64,000 bases of DNA from positions 56,060 through 120,059 of the forward strand of contig NZ_CADIKB010000018.1 of assembly GCF_902859825.1 (NCBI RefSeq), in the 5' to 3' direction. Every line of letters starts with the position of its first letter. The first letter of the stretch is position 1. The position numbers were made by a program, and so were the translations under genes. Positions 17,533-25,686 of this stretch are shown one piece after another. Under the pieces are notes generated by a model that saw nothing but the letters and a program-made list of their open reading frames with translations, ran no database searches and was not told the DNA's origin. This DNA comes from Paraburkholderia phenoliruptrix (GTDB lineage: Bacteria > Pseudomonadota > Gammaproteobacteria > Burkholderiales > Burkholderiaceae).

Positions 17533-18090
17533 TTGAAAGCACTTGCTCTCGTCGTGGCGTGCGTCGCCACCGGCGCCCTGCTGGCTGGCTGTTCGAGCGC
17601 CGGCAAACCCACCAACAAGGACGACAGCGCGTTCACCTACCTGCTCGACCGACCCACGAACTGGGTGGAAAACAAAGTCGACACGTTGCCGCCGTTGCCG
17701 CAGGAATCCAACCTGCTTCCGTTCGAGGTGTCGGGCAATACGCCGTTGCATTTCGCGATAGATCGCAACTCGTTGAGCGTGGGTTCCGACGGCGTGGTGC
17801 GCTACACCGTGGTGGTCACGAGTCCGAGCGGCGCGCGCAATGTGAACTATGAAGGCATTCGCTGCGACACCTACGAATGGCGCCTCTATGCCGGCCTGAA
17901 TTCGGATCACGACGGGTGGGACAGAACGGTCGCCAACGACTTCACCCGCATTGAAAACGGCACGCTGAACGCTTATCACGCGGCGCTGTATCAGGATTAC
18001 CTATGCGCCAACAAGCTCCCTACGGGCAGCGCGAAGTCGATTATCGAGAACATCCGCTATAAGCGCACGGCAACGTCTCTGGTTCATTGA
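17533..18090 (+). CDS. CNP1-like family lipoprotein
   Basis: The 185-residue product begins with a lipoprotein signal peptide (lipobox LLAGC, C20). The mature part matches the uncharacterised CNP1-like family: PPLPQESNLLPFEVSGN, then FAIDRNSLSVGSDGVVRYTVVV and NVNYEGIRCDTYEWRLYA. The start is TTG at 17533, fixed by GAGGAAA 6-7 bases upstream and by the signal peptide beginning exactly there. Function is unknown; the name comes from a Neisseria surface protein. Transcription probably begins inside rppH or relies on read-through, because the gap holds only the terminator. Confidence 0.82.
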   Translation: MKALALVVACVATGALLAGCSSAGKPTNKDDSAFTYLLDRPTNWVENKVDTLPPLPQESNLLPFEVSGNTPLHFAIDRNSLSVGSDGVVRYTVVVTSPSGARNVNYEGIRCDTYEWRLYAGLNSDHDGWDRTVANDFTRIENGTLNAYHAALYQDYLCANKLPTGSAKSIIENIRYKRTATSLVH

Positions 18091-18119
18091 TCACATTGAA
18101 CTGCTGACGGTTCTCCCAG

Positions 18120-18158
18120 CAAAAAGCCGTTCCGGTACCAACCGGAACGGCTTTTTTA
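18120..18158. terminator. Bidirectional terminator between the CNP1-like gene and proB
   Basis: A 15-bp perfect stem (AAAAGCCGTTCCGGT and its complement, 18122-18136 and 18141-18155) has a 4-base ACCA loop, with T runs on both strands. It serves two convergent genes. Confidence 0.88.
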
Positions 18159-18234
18159 TGTGCATCTGGAGGCTCGGCTCGAGGCTCGGCTCAGCGTGCT
18201 AACCAGACGTGCCGACCGGAAACCGGTGAGCAGA

Positions 18235-19353
18235 TCAAACCAGCACCAGATTGTCGCGATGAATCAGCTCGGGCTCCAGCATATAGCCGAGCACCGTTTC
18301 GATCTCGCCGCTCGGACGCCGCTGGATCAGCTTGGTTTCCGCACTACTGTAGTTGGTGAGGCCGCGCGCCACCTCGCGGCCGGTCGCGTCGAGGCAGGCA
18401 ATGACCTCGCCGCGGGCAAACGCGCCCTGCACGCCCACAATGCCGATTGGCAGCAAACTCTTGCCGCCGGCGGTCAGTTTCTCGACGGCGCCGTCGTCGA
18501 TTACCACGTGGCCGCGCACCTGCAGGTGATCGGCCATCCACTGCTTGCGCGCGGCCATGCGCGCGGTGCGTGCGATCAGCTGCGTGCCGATCGCCTCCCC
18601 GGACGCAAGGCGCGATAGCACGTCTGCTTCGCGGCCGCTCGCGATCACCGTATTAGCCCCGCTGTGCGCGGCGCGTTTGGCCGCCAGAATCTTCGTCAGC
18701 ATGCCGCCGCGGCCCAGGCTGGAGCCCGCGCCGCCGGCCATGGCTTCGAGATCCGGCGCGCCGGCATCCGCCTGCTGGACCAGCGTTGCATTCGGATCTT
18801 TCCGCGGATCGGCGGTGAAAAGGCCTTGCTGATCGGTGAGGATGATGAGCGCGTCGCCCTCAATCAGGTTCGCCACCAGCGCGCCCAACGTGTCGTTGTC
18901 GCCGAACTTGATCTCGTCGGTCACGACGGTGTCGTTCTCATTGATGATGGGCACCACGCCGAGCCGCAGCAGCGTCAGCAACGTGGAGCGCGCATTCAGA
19001 TAGCGCTCCCGGTCCGCGAGGTCGGCATGAGTCAGCAGGATTTGCGCGGTCTGAATGGAATGCTCGGCGAAGCGGCTCTCGTAGACCTGCGCGAGGCCCA
19101 TTTGACCGACAGCCGCGGCGGCCTGCAATTCGTCGATCTCTCGCGGCCGCTTGGTCCAGCCGAGCCGCTGCATGCCTTCCGCGATGGCGCCCGAACTCAC
19201 CAGCACCACTTCCTTGCCTTGCGCGCGCAAAGCGGCAATCTGCGCAGCCCAGCGACCAATGGCCGCATGATCGAGGCCGCGACCGTCGTTAGTGACGAGG
19301 CTCGAGCCGACTTTGACTACCAATCGCCGTGAATCTGCGATGACGGAACGCAT
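18235..19353 (-). CDS. proB: Glutamate 5-kinase
   Basis: The 372-residue product phosphorylates glutamate in the first step of proline synthesis. The amino-acid kinase domain shows VVKVGSSLVTNDGRGLD, VVLVSSGAI and IPIINENDTV-like (VPIINENDTV), followed by a C-terminal PUA domain from about residue 280 (GHVVIDDGAVEKLTAGGKSL). Length and domain order match E. coli ProB, including feedback inhibition by proline expected for this family. It lies 68 bases after obg on the same strand, an arrangement common in proteobacteria. Confidence 0.95.
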   Translation of the reverse strand: MRSVIADSRRLVVKVGSSLVTNDGRGLDHAAIGRWAAQIAALRAQGKEVVLVSSGAIAEGMQRLGWTKRPREIDELQAAAAVGQMGLAQVYESRFAEHSIQTAQILLTHADLADRERYLNARSTLLTLLRLGVVPIINENDTVVTDEIKFGDNDTLGALVANLIEGDALIILTDQQGLFTADPRKDPNATLVQQADAGAPDLEAMAGGAGSSLGRGGMLTKILAAKRAAHSGANTVIASGREADVLSRLASGEAIGTQLIARTARMAARKQWMADHLQVRGHVVIDDGAVEKLTAGGKSLLPIGIVGVQGAFARGEVIACLDATGREVARGLTNYSSAETKLIQRRPSGEIETVLGYMLEPELIHRDNLVLV

Positions 19354-19421
19354 TGTGCGCTGTCTCCCAAGATGACGCCTGACGCGCGCCGGCGCCGCTC
19401 GAGCGCCGACGCTCCGGTTGT

Positions 19422-20543
19422 TTAGTCCTGCGGATCGACGCTGGACTCGCCCGCGGCGGCCTTCGCATCGGGCTTGTCGCGAAAGCGCACGTCAGCGGCG
19501 AGATCTTCCGCCTCGGCTGCGCGCTGCGCGTCCGAATGCGCCGCGATGTGGTCATACACCGCATAGCAAAGGCTCTCGCAACCCTGACCGGTCAGCGCCG
19601 ATATCTCGAAAACAGGACCGTCCCACCCGAAGCCTTCGAGAAAGGCCGAGACGCGCGCTTCGCGCTCGTCCTCAGGCACCATGTCCAGCTTGTTGAGCAC
19701 GAGCCAGCGCGGCTTCTGATACAACTGCTCGTCGTACTTGCGCAGCTCGTTGACAATCGCCTTGGCCTCCGCGACCGGATCGACCGATTCGTCGAACGGG
19801 GCCAGGTCGACGATATGCAGCAGCAGCCCCGTGCGCTGCAGGTGGCGCAGGAACTGGTGACCGAGCCCCGCGCCTTCGGCTGCGCCTTCGATCAGGCCCG
19901 GAATGTCGGCGATCACGAAGCTGCGGCTCGGCCCCACGCGCACCACGCCGAGATTCGGCGCCAGCGTGGTAAACGGGTAGTCGGCGATTTTCGGCCTGGC
20001 ATTCGATACCGACGAAATGAATGTCGATTTGCCCGCGTTCGGCATGCCGAGCAGGCCCACGTCAGCCAGCACCTTCAGCTCGAGGCGCACCATGCGGCGC
20101 TCCCCCGGCTTGCCGTCCGTCTTCTGGCGCGGCGCGCGGTTGGTGCTGGATTTGAAATGGAGGTTGCCGAGCCCCCCCGCGCCGCCCTGCGCGATCTGCA
20201 CGCTCTGGTTGTGCTCGGTCAGATCGGCAATGAGCTCGCCGGTTTCCATGTCGGTGATCGTGGTGCCGACCGGCATGCGCAGCGTGATGTCGTCGCCGCC
20301 CTTGCCGTAGCAATCCGAGCCGCGGCCGTTCTCGCCGTTGCGCGCCTGATGCTTTTTCGCGTACCGGTAGTCGATCAGCGTGTTGATGTTGCGGTCTGCT
20401 ACCGCGATCACGCTGCCGCCCCGCCCGCCGTCCCCGCCATCCGGCCCGCCGAACGGAACGAATTTCTCGCGGCGCATCGACGCGCTGCCATCCCCTCCGT
20501 CGCCGGCGATGACTTCAATCCTCGCTTCGTCAATGAACTTCAT
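19422..20543 (-). CDS. obg: Obg/CgtA GTPase
   Basis: The 373-residue product has a glycine-rich Obg fold at the N-terminus (AGDGGDGSASMRREKFVPFGGPDGG). The G domain follows: G1 GMPNAGKST (about 166-174), G3 DIPGLIEGAAEG, G4 NKLDMV. A divergent acidic C-terminal tail of about 35 residues completes it. Obg binds the 50S ribosome and couples assembly and stringent response to GTP level. It follows rpmA after a terminator and precedes proB. Chromosomal order rplU-rpmA-obg is ancient and widely conserved. Confidence 0.96.
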   Translation of the reverse strand: MKFIDEARIEVIAGDGGDGSASMRREKFVPFGGPDGGDGGRGGSVIAVADRNINTLIDYRYAKKHQARNGENGRGSDCYGKGGDDITLRMPVGTTITDMETGELIADLTEHNQSVQIAQGGAGGLGNLHFKSSTNRAPRQKTDGKPGERRMVRLELKVLADVGLLGMPNAGKSTFISSVSNARPKIADYPFTTLAPNLGVVRVGPSRSFVIADIPGLIEGAAEGAGLGHQFLRHLQRTGLLLHIVDLAPFDESVDPVAEAKAIVNELRKYDEQLYQKPRWLVLNKLDMVPEDEREARVSAFLEGFGWDGPVFEISALTGQGCESLCYAVYDHIAAHSDAQRAAEAEDLAADVRFRDKPDAKAAAGESSVDPQD

Positions 20544-20707
20544 GCGTAACTCCGTCCCGTGGTGTACCGCCAGATGGTGCTGCCAGATCTGGTGTTGCTG
20601 GATCCTGCTTCAAACTGCTATTTTGCCGCGCCCGCCGCGCGATGATCAATCGACCGAACGGCATAGGACGATGTCCGAATGCGCGGCGCGACCGGCGCTT
20701 GCTGCAA

Positions 20708-20740
20708 TAAAAAAAGCCCCGCTAACTTCGCGGGGCCTTT
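20708..20740 (-). terminator. Terminator/attenuator between rpmA and obg
   Basis: On the minus strand GCCCCGC and its complement (20717-20723, 20731-20737) form a stem followed by a run of T residues. Expression of obg must rely on partial read-through or its own promoter. Confidence 0.8.
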
Positions 20741-20770
20741 TCCGGTCCTGAAGCCCGTGCCTGATTAAAC

Positions 20771-21034
20771 TCAGGCTGCTGCCGGGACAACGCTGACCGT
20801 GTGCTTCTTCGCGGCGCCTTTCGTCGAGAACTGGACGTGGCCGTCCGTCAGCGCGAACAGGGTGTGATCCTTGCCGATACCGACGTTTTCACCCGCGTGC
20901 ATGCGCGTGCCACGTTGACGAACAATGATGCCGCCAGCGTTGATAGCCTGACCGCCGTACACTTTCACGCCAAGTCGCTTCGATTCGGAGTCGCGGCCGT
21001 TCCGGGACGATCCGCCTGCCTTTTTGTGTGCCAT
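20771..21034 (-). CDS. rpmA: 50S ribosomal protein L27
   Basis: The 87-residue product begins MAHKKAGGSSRNGRDSESKR, the universal L27 N-terminus, whose residues reach the peptidyl transferase centre. The rest of the sequence (VYGGQAINAGGIIVRQRGT, then HAGENVGIGKDHTLFAL) is typical. The start has no processed-leader extension of the Firmicute type. It lies 25 bases downstream of rplU. Confidence 0.97.
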   Translation of the reverse strand: MAHKKAGGSSRNGRDSESKRLGVKVYGGQAINAGGIIVRQRGTRMHAGENVGIGKDHTLFALTDGHVQFSTKGAAKKHTVSVVPAAA

Positions 21035-21059
21035 TTGATTTGCTCCTTAACCGGTGCGC

Positions 21060-21371
21060 TTACGCGTTGATCGCGTCGATGCGCAGTTCGGTATAGTTCT
21101 GGCGGTGGCCGCCATGCTTCTGGTAGTGCTTCCGGCGACGCATCTTGAAGATGGTCACTTTCGCGTGACGACCTTGCGACACGACGGTAGCCTTGACGGA
21201 AGCCCCACTGACCAGCGGCGTACCGAACTTAATCGATTCGCCTTCGCCCACTGCGAGAACCTGGTCGAGCGTGATTTCAGCGTCAATGTCTGCCGGTATC
21301 TGTTCTACTTTAAGTTTTTCGCCGACGGCAACTTTATACTGCTTGCCACCGGTTTTTATGACCGCGTACAT
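21060..21371 (-). CDS. rplU: 50S ribosomal protein L21
   Basis: The 103-residue product starts MYAVIKTGGKQYKVAVGEKL and ends RKHYQKHGGHRQNYTELRI, both diagnostic of L21, which binds 23S rRNA. The start at 21371 gives the standard length; longer frames to 21686 include promoter DNA. A near-consensus promoter lies 55 bases upstream and a hairpin sits near the expected transcript start. Confidence 0.97.
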   Translation of the reverse strand: MYAVIKTGGKQYKVAVGEKLKVEQIPADIDAEITLDQVLAVGEGESIKFGTPLVSGASVKATVVSQGRHAKVTIFKMRRRKHYQKHGGHRQNYTELRIDAINA

Positions 21372-21393
21372 TGAGAACCTCACTCTGTGTTCA

Positions 21394-21419
21394 TTTTTCC
21401 CGCGCACCGCGCGCGGAAA
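21394..21419 (-). other. Hairpin at the 5' end of the rplU-rpmA transcript
   Basis: Between the promoter and the rplU start, complementary GC-rich arms (around 21396-21403 and 21410-21418) can form a bulged stem. It would lie at the very 5' end of the transcript and could protect it or act in feedback control. Confidence 0.35.
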
Positions 21420-21425
21420 CCCGTG

Positions 21426-21454
21426 ATTATACATAGAGTTAGCTGCTCGGTCAA
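21426..21454 (-). promoter_or_regulatory. Strong sigma-70 promoter for rplU-rpmA
   Basis: On the minus strand TTGACC (21449-21454) and TATAAT (21426-21431) are separated by exactly 17 bp, with five of six and six of six matches to consensus. Confidence 0.85.
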
Positions 21455-21532
21455 AACTCATTGAGCGCCGCCTGACGGCGTCCCGCGTGCGCCGCGCGGC
21501 AGTCCGCGACCCGGAATCACCGCGATTCGCCT

Positions 21533-21538
21533 TATAAT
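21533..21538 (+). promoter_or_regulatory. TATAAT -10 element for ispB
   Basis: An exact TATAAT lies 26 bases before the ispB ATG. The -35 position is not recognisable. It is divergent from the rplU promoter. Confidence 0.4.
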
Positions 21539-21564
21539 TCGCGGCACTACCCAATTCAGCCATC

Positions 21565-22557
21565 ATGTCGTCGACTGCCACCCCCTCCTCCAACGCCGCC
21601 AGCCTGCTTGCTCCGATCGCCGAAGACATGCAGCAGGTGAATCGCGTCATCCGGCACCGTCTTGCGTCCGAGGTGATGCTGATCAATCAGATCTCCGAGT
21701 ACATCATCAGTGCCGGCGGCAAGCGGCTGCGGCCCGCGCTGCTTCTGCTGGTGGCCGGCGCGCTCGGAGAAACCACGGGGCACCGGCACGAACTGGCGGC
21801 GGTCGTCGAATTCATCCACACCGCCACGCTGCTGCACGACGACGTGGTCGACGAATCCGACCTGCGGCGCGGCCGCCAGACGGCCAACGCGCTGTTCGGC
21901 AACGCGGCGAGCGTGCTCGTCGGCGACTTCCTCTATTCGCGCTCGTTCCAGATGATGGTGGGTGTCGGCAAGATGCGCGTGATGGAGATTCTGTCGGAAG
22001 CCACCAACATCATCTCCGAAGGCGAAGTCCTGCAGTTGCTGAACATGCACGACGCGGACGTGGACGAAGCGCGCTACATGCAGGTGATCCGCTACAAGAC
22101 GGCCAAGCTGTTCGAGGCCGCCGCCCAGCTGGGTGCGGTGCTGGCCGGCGCAGACGCCCGCACCGAAGCGGCCGCCGCGGAGTTCGGGCGGCGCATCGGC
22201 ACGGCCTTCCAGATCATGGACGACTGGCTCGACTACACGGGCACGGCAGAGTCCATGGGTAAAAATGCCGGCGACGACCTGCGCGAGGGCAAGCCCACGC
22301 TGCCGCTCATCTATCTGATCGAGCGCGGCACGCCCGAGCAGTCGGCACTCGCTCGCGAGGCTATCGAACAAGGCGGCACAGATCGTTTCGACACGATTTT
22401 CGAGGCCATCACGCGCTCGGGCGCGCTCGACCACACGCTCGAATGCGCGAAACAGGAGGCTCAGGCAGCGGCCGCAGCAATTTCTTCGTTTCCTGATTCC
22501 ATTTACAAAGAAAGCCTGCTAGAATTATGTTCTTACTCGACGGCGAGACAGTCTTAG
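21565..22557 (+). CDS. ispB: Octaprenyl diphosphate synthase
   Basis: The 330-residue trans-isoprenyl diphosphate synthase has both Asp-rich motifs: LLHDDVVDESDLRRG (first, DDxxD) and FQIMDDWLDYTG (second). GGKRLRPALLLL is the IPP-binding site. It builds the C40 side chain of ubiquinone-8, consistent with coq7 further right. It is divergent from rplU, an ancient arrangement shared by many proteobacteria. No clear Shine-Dalgarno precedes the ATG. Confidence 0.93.
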   Translation: MSSTATPSSNAASLLAPIAEDMQQVNRVIRHRLASEVMLINQISEYIISAGGKRLRPALLLLVAGALGETTGHRHELAAVVEFIHTATLLHDDVVDESDLRRGRQTANALFGNAASVLVGDFLYSRSFQMMVGVGKMRVMEILSEATNIISEGEVLQLLNMHDADVDEARYMQVIRYKTAKLFEAAAQLGAVLAGADARTEAAAAEFGRRIGTAFQIMDDWLDYTGTAESMGKNAGDDLREGKPTLPLIYLIERGTPEQSALAREAIEQGGTDRFDTIFEAITRSGALDHTLECAKQEAQAAAAAISSFPDSIYKESLLELCSYSTARQS

Positions 22558-22605
22558 ACGAGACGGAAGCGCCGGTTTAGTCTGAAACGGGTCCGCAGTA
22601 CATTT

Positions 22606-22682
22606 CGGGGTGTAGCTTAGCCTGGTAGAGCGCTACGTTCGGGACGTAGAGGCCGGAGGTTCGAATCCTCTCACCCCGACCA
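22606..22682 (+). tRNA. tRNA-Pro, anticodon CGG
   Basis: The 77-nt cloverleaf has acceptor arms CGGGGTG/CACCCCG, a D-arm with GCTTAGCCTGGTAGAGC, anticodon stem CTACG/CGTAG around TTCGGGA (anticodon CGG, reading CCG), and T-arm GGAGGTTCGAATCCTC. The 3' CCA is encoded. Discriminator base is A. It follows ispB on the same strand and is ended by a T-rich hairpin. Confidence 0.97.
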
Positions 22683-22708
22683 GATTTGCCTTGTTAGCGC
22701 AAGGCTCG

Positions 22709-22741
22709 AAAAACCGCCCAGCTTGCTCGGCGGTTTTTTGT
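22709..22741 (+). terminator. Intrinsic terminator after tRNA-Pro
   Basis: AACCGCC (22712-22718) and GGCGGTT (22729-22735) form a stem, followed by a T run continuing with GTTTTTTG. Confidence 0.85.
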
Positions 22742-22878
22742 TTTTTGCGGCGCATTGTCGTCAGCGCGCCGAACGCGGTGCGCGTCAAGAGGGAAGCCGG
22801 GCGCGGCGCCGCTGGCGGCTTGCACTGCCCCCTCTGCTATATTCTCTCCATCCTTCCTCCCTCTATTCTTCACGACGC

Positions 22879-24177
22879 GTGGAACAACTTCCCTTATGGG
22901 CGCAGATTGGCGCCGTCTTCCTGCTGCTTGTCTGCTCGAGCTTCTTCTCGATTTCCGAAACGGCGATGATGGCGCTCAACCGCCATCGCCTGAAGCACCT
23001 TGCCAGCAAGAACGCGCTCGGCGCCAAGACCACGCAGGGCCTGCTCGCGCACACAGACCAGCTGCTGAGCGTCGTGCTGATCGGCAACAACCTGTTCAAC
23101 ACCATCATTCCGGTGCTGACCACGTCCATCGCGTTGCACACCTTTGGACGCAACAACGTGGTGCTGTCTATCGCGACGGGTATCGTCGCGTTCCTGATCA
23201 TCGTGTTTGCCGAAATCACGCCGAAAATCGTGGGCGCCACCTTCCCCGAGAAGATCGCGCTGCCCGCGAGCCTGCTGATCGCGCCGATGATGCGCGCCGC
23301 CCGACCGCTCGTCTGGTTCGTCAATCTCTTTGCCACCGGCATCTTGCGCGTCCTGCACATCAACACCCAGGGCGCGCGCGACCAGCGCCTTTCCACCGAG
23401 GAGCTGCGCACCATCGTGCTCGAGTCCGGCAGCTTCATGCCGACCAAGCACCGCAGCATCCTGCTGAATCTGTTCGACCTGGAAAACATTTCCGTGGACG
23501 ACGTGATGATCCCGCGCCGCCGTATCGAGGCGCTCGACTTCGACGCGCCGTTCGAACAGATCCTTCATCAGCTCGAAACCTGTTATCACAACAAGCTGAT
23601 CGTCTACCAGGGCGACATCGACCGCGTGCTGGGCGTGCTCCACGTTCGTAAGACGCTGGCGGCGCTGCACAACCAGGAACTGGAGCGCGAGACGCTGCGC
23701 GAGCTGCTCACCGAGCCCTACTTCGTGCCGACCGGCACGCCGGTGTTCCAGCAACTGCAGTACTTCCAGGAAAGCCGCCATCGCATCGCGCTCGTCGTCA
23801 ACGAATACGGCGAATTGCAGGGGCTCGTCACGCCGGAAGACATCATCGAGGAACTGATCGGCGAATTCACCACGTCCATTCCGCGCGGCGCCAGTTCGCG
23901 CGGCGGCTGGAACGAGCAGGGCGAATGCATCGTCGCGGGCAGCATGCCGCTGCGCGAATTGAACCGCTGGCTTCAGCTCACGCTCCCGACAGACGGGCCC
24001 AAAACACTCAACGGCCTAATCCTCGAAATTCTCGAAGACATTCCCGACGGCGACGTGTGCGTGCAGATCCGCGACGTCAAGATCGAGGTGATGCGCAGCG
24101 ACGACCAGGCAATCCGCACGGTGAAGCTGTTCAGACCGCCGGCGCGTGCGAAGAGCGCCAAGGCGCTGCTCGGTTAG
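22879..24177 (+). CDS. CorC/HlyC-family CNNM-CBS membrane protein
   Basis: The 432-residue product has an N-terminal CNNM (DUF21) membrane domain. It contains FLLLVCSSFFSISETAMMALNRHRLKHLA and, later, FAEITPKIVGATFPEKIALPASL. Two CBS domains follow (from VDDVMIPRRRIEALDF and RIALVVNEYGELQGLVTPEDIIEELIGE), and then a CorC/HlyC transporter-associated domain. Such proteins are linked to Mg2+/Co2+ efflux, and haemolysin naming is historical. The start is taken as GTG at 22879 because the conserved N-terminus EQLPLWAQIGAV begins there. An upstream ATG at 22723 would add a non-conserved Arg-rich leader that overlaps the tRNA terminator. Confidence 0.88.
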   Translation: MEQLPLWAQIGAVFLLLVCSSFFSISETAMMALNRHRLKHLASKNALGAKTTQGLLAHTDQLLSVVLIGNNLFNTIIPVLTTSIALHTFGRNNVVLSIATGIVAFLIIVFAEITPKIVGATFPEKIALPASLLIAPMMRAARPLVWFVNLFATGILRVLHINTQGARDQRLSTEELRTIVLESGSFMPTKHRSILLNLFDLENISVDDVMIPRRRIEALDFDAPFEQILHQLETCYHNKLIVYQGDIDRVLGVLHVRKTLAALHNQELERETLRELLTEPYFVPTGTPVFQQLQYFQESRHRIALVVNEYGELQGLVTPEDIIEELIGEFTTSIPRGASSRGGWNEQGECIVAGSMPLRELNRWLQLTLPTDGPKTLNGLILEILEDIPDGDVCVQIRDVKIEVMRSDDQAIRTVKLFRPPARAKSAKALLG

Positions 24178-24219
24178 CGGGCTCGCGCGCTGTCGAGCCG
24201 CTACCCCTTCACGTCTCGT

Positions 24220-24306
24220 TCAGATCTTCGCCGCCATCCAACCCGGCGTGCCGTTCGCTTCCCCGACGGGCACGCCCAGCATCGCATAAGTCTGCGGCAC
24301 GCGCCA
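24220..24306 (-). pseudogene. Possible 3' remnant of a lost gene
   Basis: On the minus strand a short open stretch is bounded by a TAA on its upstream side and ends in TGA at 24220. It reads RVPQTYAMLGVPVGEANGTP and then GWMAAKI, with mostly G or C at third codon positions, as in real genes here. It has no start codon or ribosome site. It may be the C-terminal end of a decayed gene, but I do not recognise the family and chance is possible. Confidence 0.25.
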
Positions 24307-24393
24307 TTAGCCGAATGGCCGAATGTCATTCAGACGCGCCTTGGCGGAAACTGGAGCCGTCGTGTTCTACAGGCGGCGCATCGCCGGCTTTTC

Positions 24394-25686
24394 ATGCAAG
24401 CTTCTTTTCAATCTGCGGCGCCGCTGCGGCCGCTCGCGGCCGACGGCGACAGCACCTCCCGCGGCAAGCCCAGCGCGTTCGCCGCCGATTCAGGCGCGGC
24501 CACACTCAACGATCCTGATAACGCCCCCGCCGTGCGTCTGCTGACCGACACGCTGCGTGAGGCGACTCGCCGCAGCGCGTCGGATCTTCACATCGAGCCG
24601 TCAGAAAACAGCTGGCGGGTGCGGCTGCGCATCGACGGCGTGTTGCACGAATTGGCGCCGCCGCCGGCTCACCTGCGGGACGCCTTCATCACCCGTGTAA
24701 AGGTGCTGGCGCGGATGGACATCGCGGAGCGCCGCATACCGCAAGACGGCCGGCTGCGGATCGCGACCTCGCCGGGACGGATCGAGGACTACCGCGTCAA
24801 TTCCCTGCCCACGCTGTTCGGCGAAAAGCTGGTGCTGCGCCGGCTCGACGCTCTGCCAACCGACCTTTCGCTCGACTCGCTCGGCCTCGACGCCCGCCAA
24901 CGGCAAACCGTCGATGCGGCCATCCGCGCGCCGCATGGCCTCGTGCTTGTCACAGGGCCGACTGGCAGCGGCAAGACTCTCTCACTGTACTGCTTTCTGA
25001 ATCTGCTCAACAGCGAATCGCGCAATCTCTGTTCGGTGGAAGATCCGGCGGAAATCCAGCTGGCCGGCATCAATCAGGTCAGCGTGCGCGAGAAGGCCGG
25101 GCTGACCTTTGCGGTCGCGTTGCGCGCGTTCTTGCGCCAAGACCCGGATGTCGTCATGGTCGGCGAAATCCGCGACGACGAGACCGCCGACGTCGCCGTG
25201 AAAGCCGCGCAAACCGGCCACCTGGTTCTCTCGACTTTGCATACGAACGACGCCCCGGCCGCCGTCGCGCGTCTGATCGACATCGGCGTCGAACCGTACA
25301 ACCTTGCTGCCGCGTTGCGCATGGTGACCGCGCAGCGGCTGGTGCGGCGGCTGTGCGAGGCGTGCCGGGCGCCCGCGCCGCATTCGGCGGCAGCGTTAGA
25401 AGCCGCGGGGTTCGCCGACCATCGGCTCGACGGCTGGCAGCCGTATGCGGCGAAGGGCTGCGCGGCATGCCACGGCATCGGTTATCGAGGCCGCGTCGGC
25501 ATCCATCAGGTGATGCCGGTATCTGACGCCATGCGTGAGCTGATCGTCGCCCGCGCAAGCACGCATGAGCTCGCGCGACAGGCGCAGAGCGAAGGCGTCC
25601 GCACGCTGCGCGATGCCGCGTTGGCCCGCGTGCGCGACGGCACAACGAGTCTCGCCGAGGCACTCGCGGCGACGGAGGTCGCGTGA
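24394..25686 (+). CDS. pilB: PilB-type pilus assembly / GspE-family ATPase
   Basis: The 430-residue secretion ATPase contains Walker A GPTGSGKT (about residues 188-195), a central AIRDDET-type segment (VGEIRDDETADVAVKAAQTG), and the His-box HLVLSTLHTNDAP. A tetracysteine zinc motif lies near the end: CEACRAPAP then CAACHGIGYRG. The typical PilB N-terminal T2SSE_N domain is missing; residues 1-40 are a low-complexity lead-in. The GTG of the next gene overlaps its stop. With pilC and pilD it forms a type IV pilus (or related filament) core; pilin genes are not in the window. Confidence 0.85.
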   Translation: MQASFQSAAPLRPLAADGDSTSRGKPSAFAADSGAATLNDPDNAPAVRLLTDTLREATRRSASDLHIEPSENSWRVRLRIDGVLHELAPPPAHLRDAFITRVKVLARMDIAERRIPQDGRLRIATSPGRIEDYRVNSLPTLFGEKLVLRRLDALPTDLSLDSLGLDARQRQTVDAAIRAPHGLVLVTGPTGSGKTLSLYCFLNLLNSESRNLCSVEDPAEIQLAGINQVSVREKAGLTFAVALRAFLRQDPDVVMVGEIRDDETADVAVKAAQTGHLVLSTLHTNDAPAAVARLIDIGVEPYNLAAALRMVTAQRLVRRLCEACRAPAPHSAAALEAAGFADHRLDGWQPYAAKGCAACHGIGYRGRVGIHQVMPVSDAMRELIVARASTHELARQAQSEGVRTLRDAALARVRDGTTSLAEALAATEVA

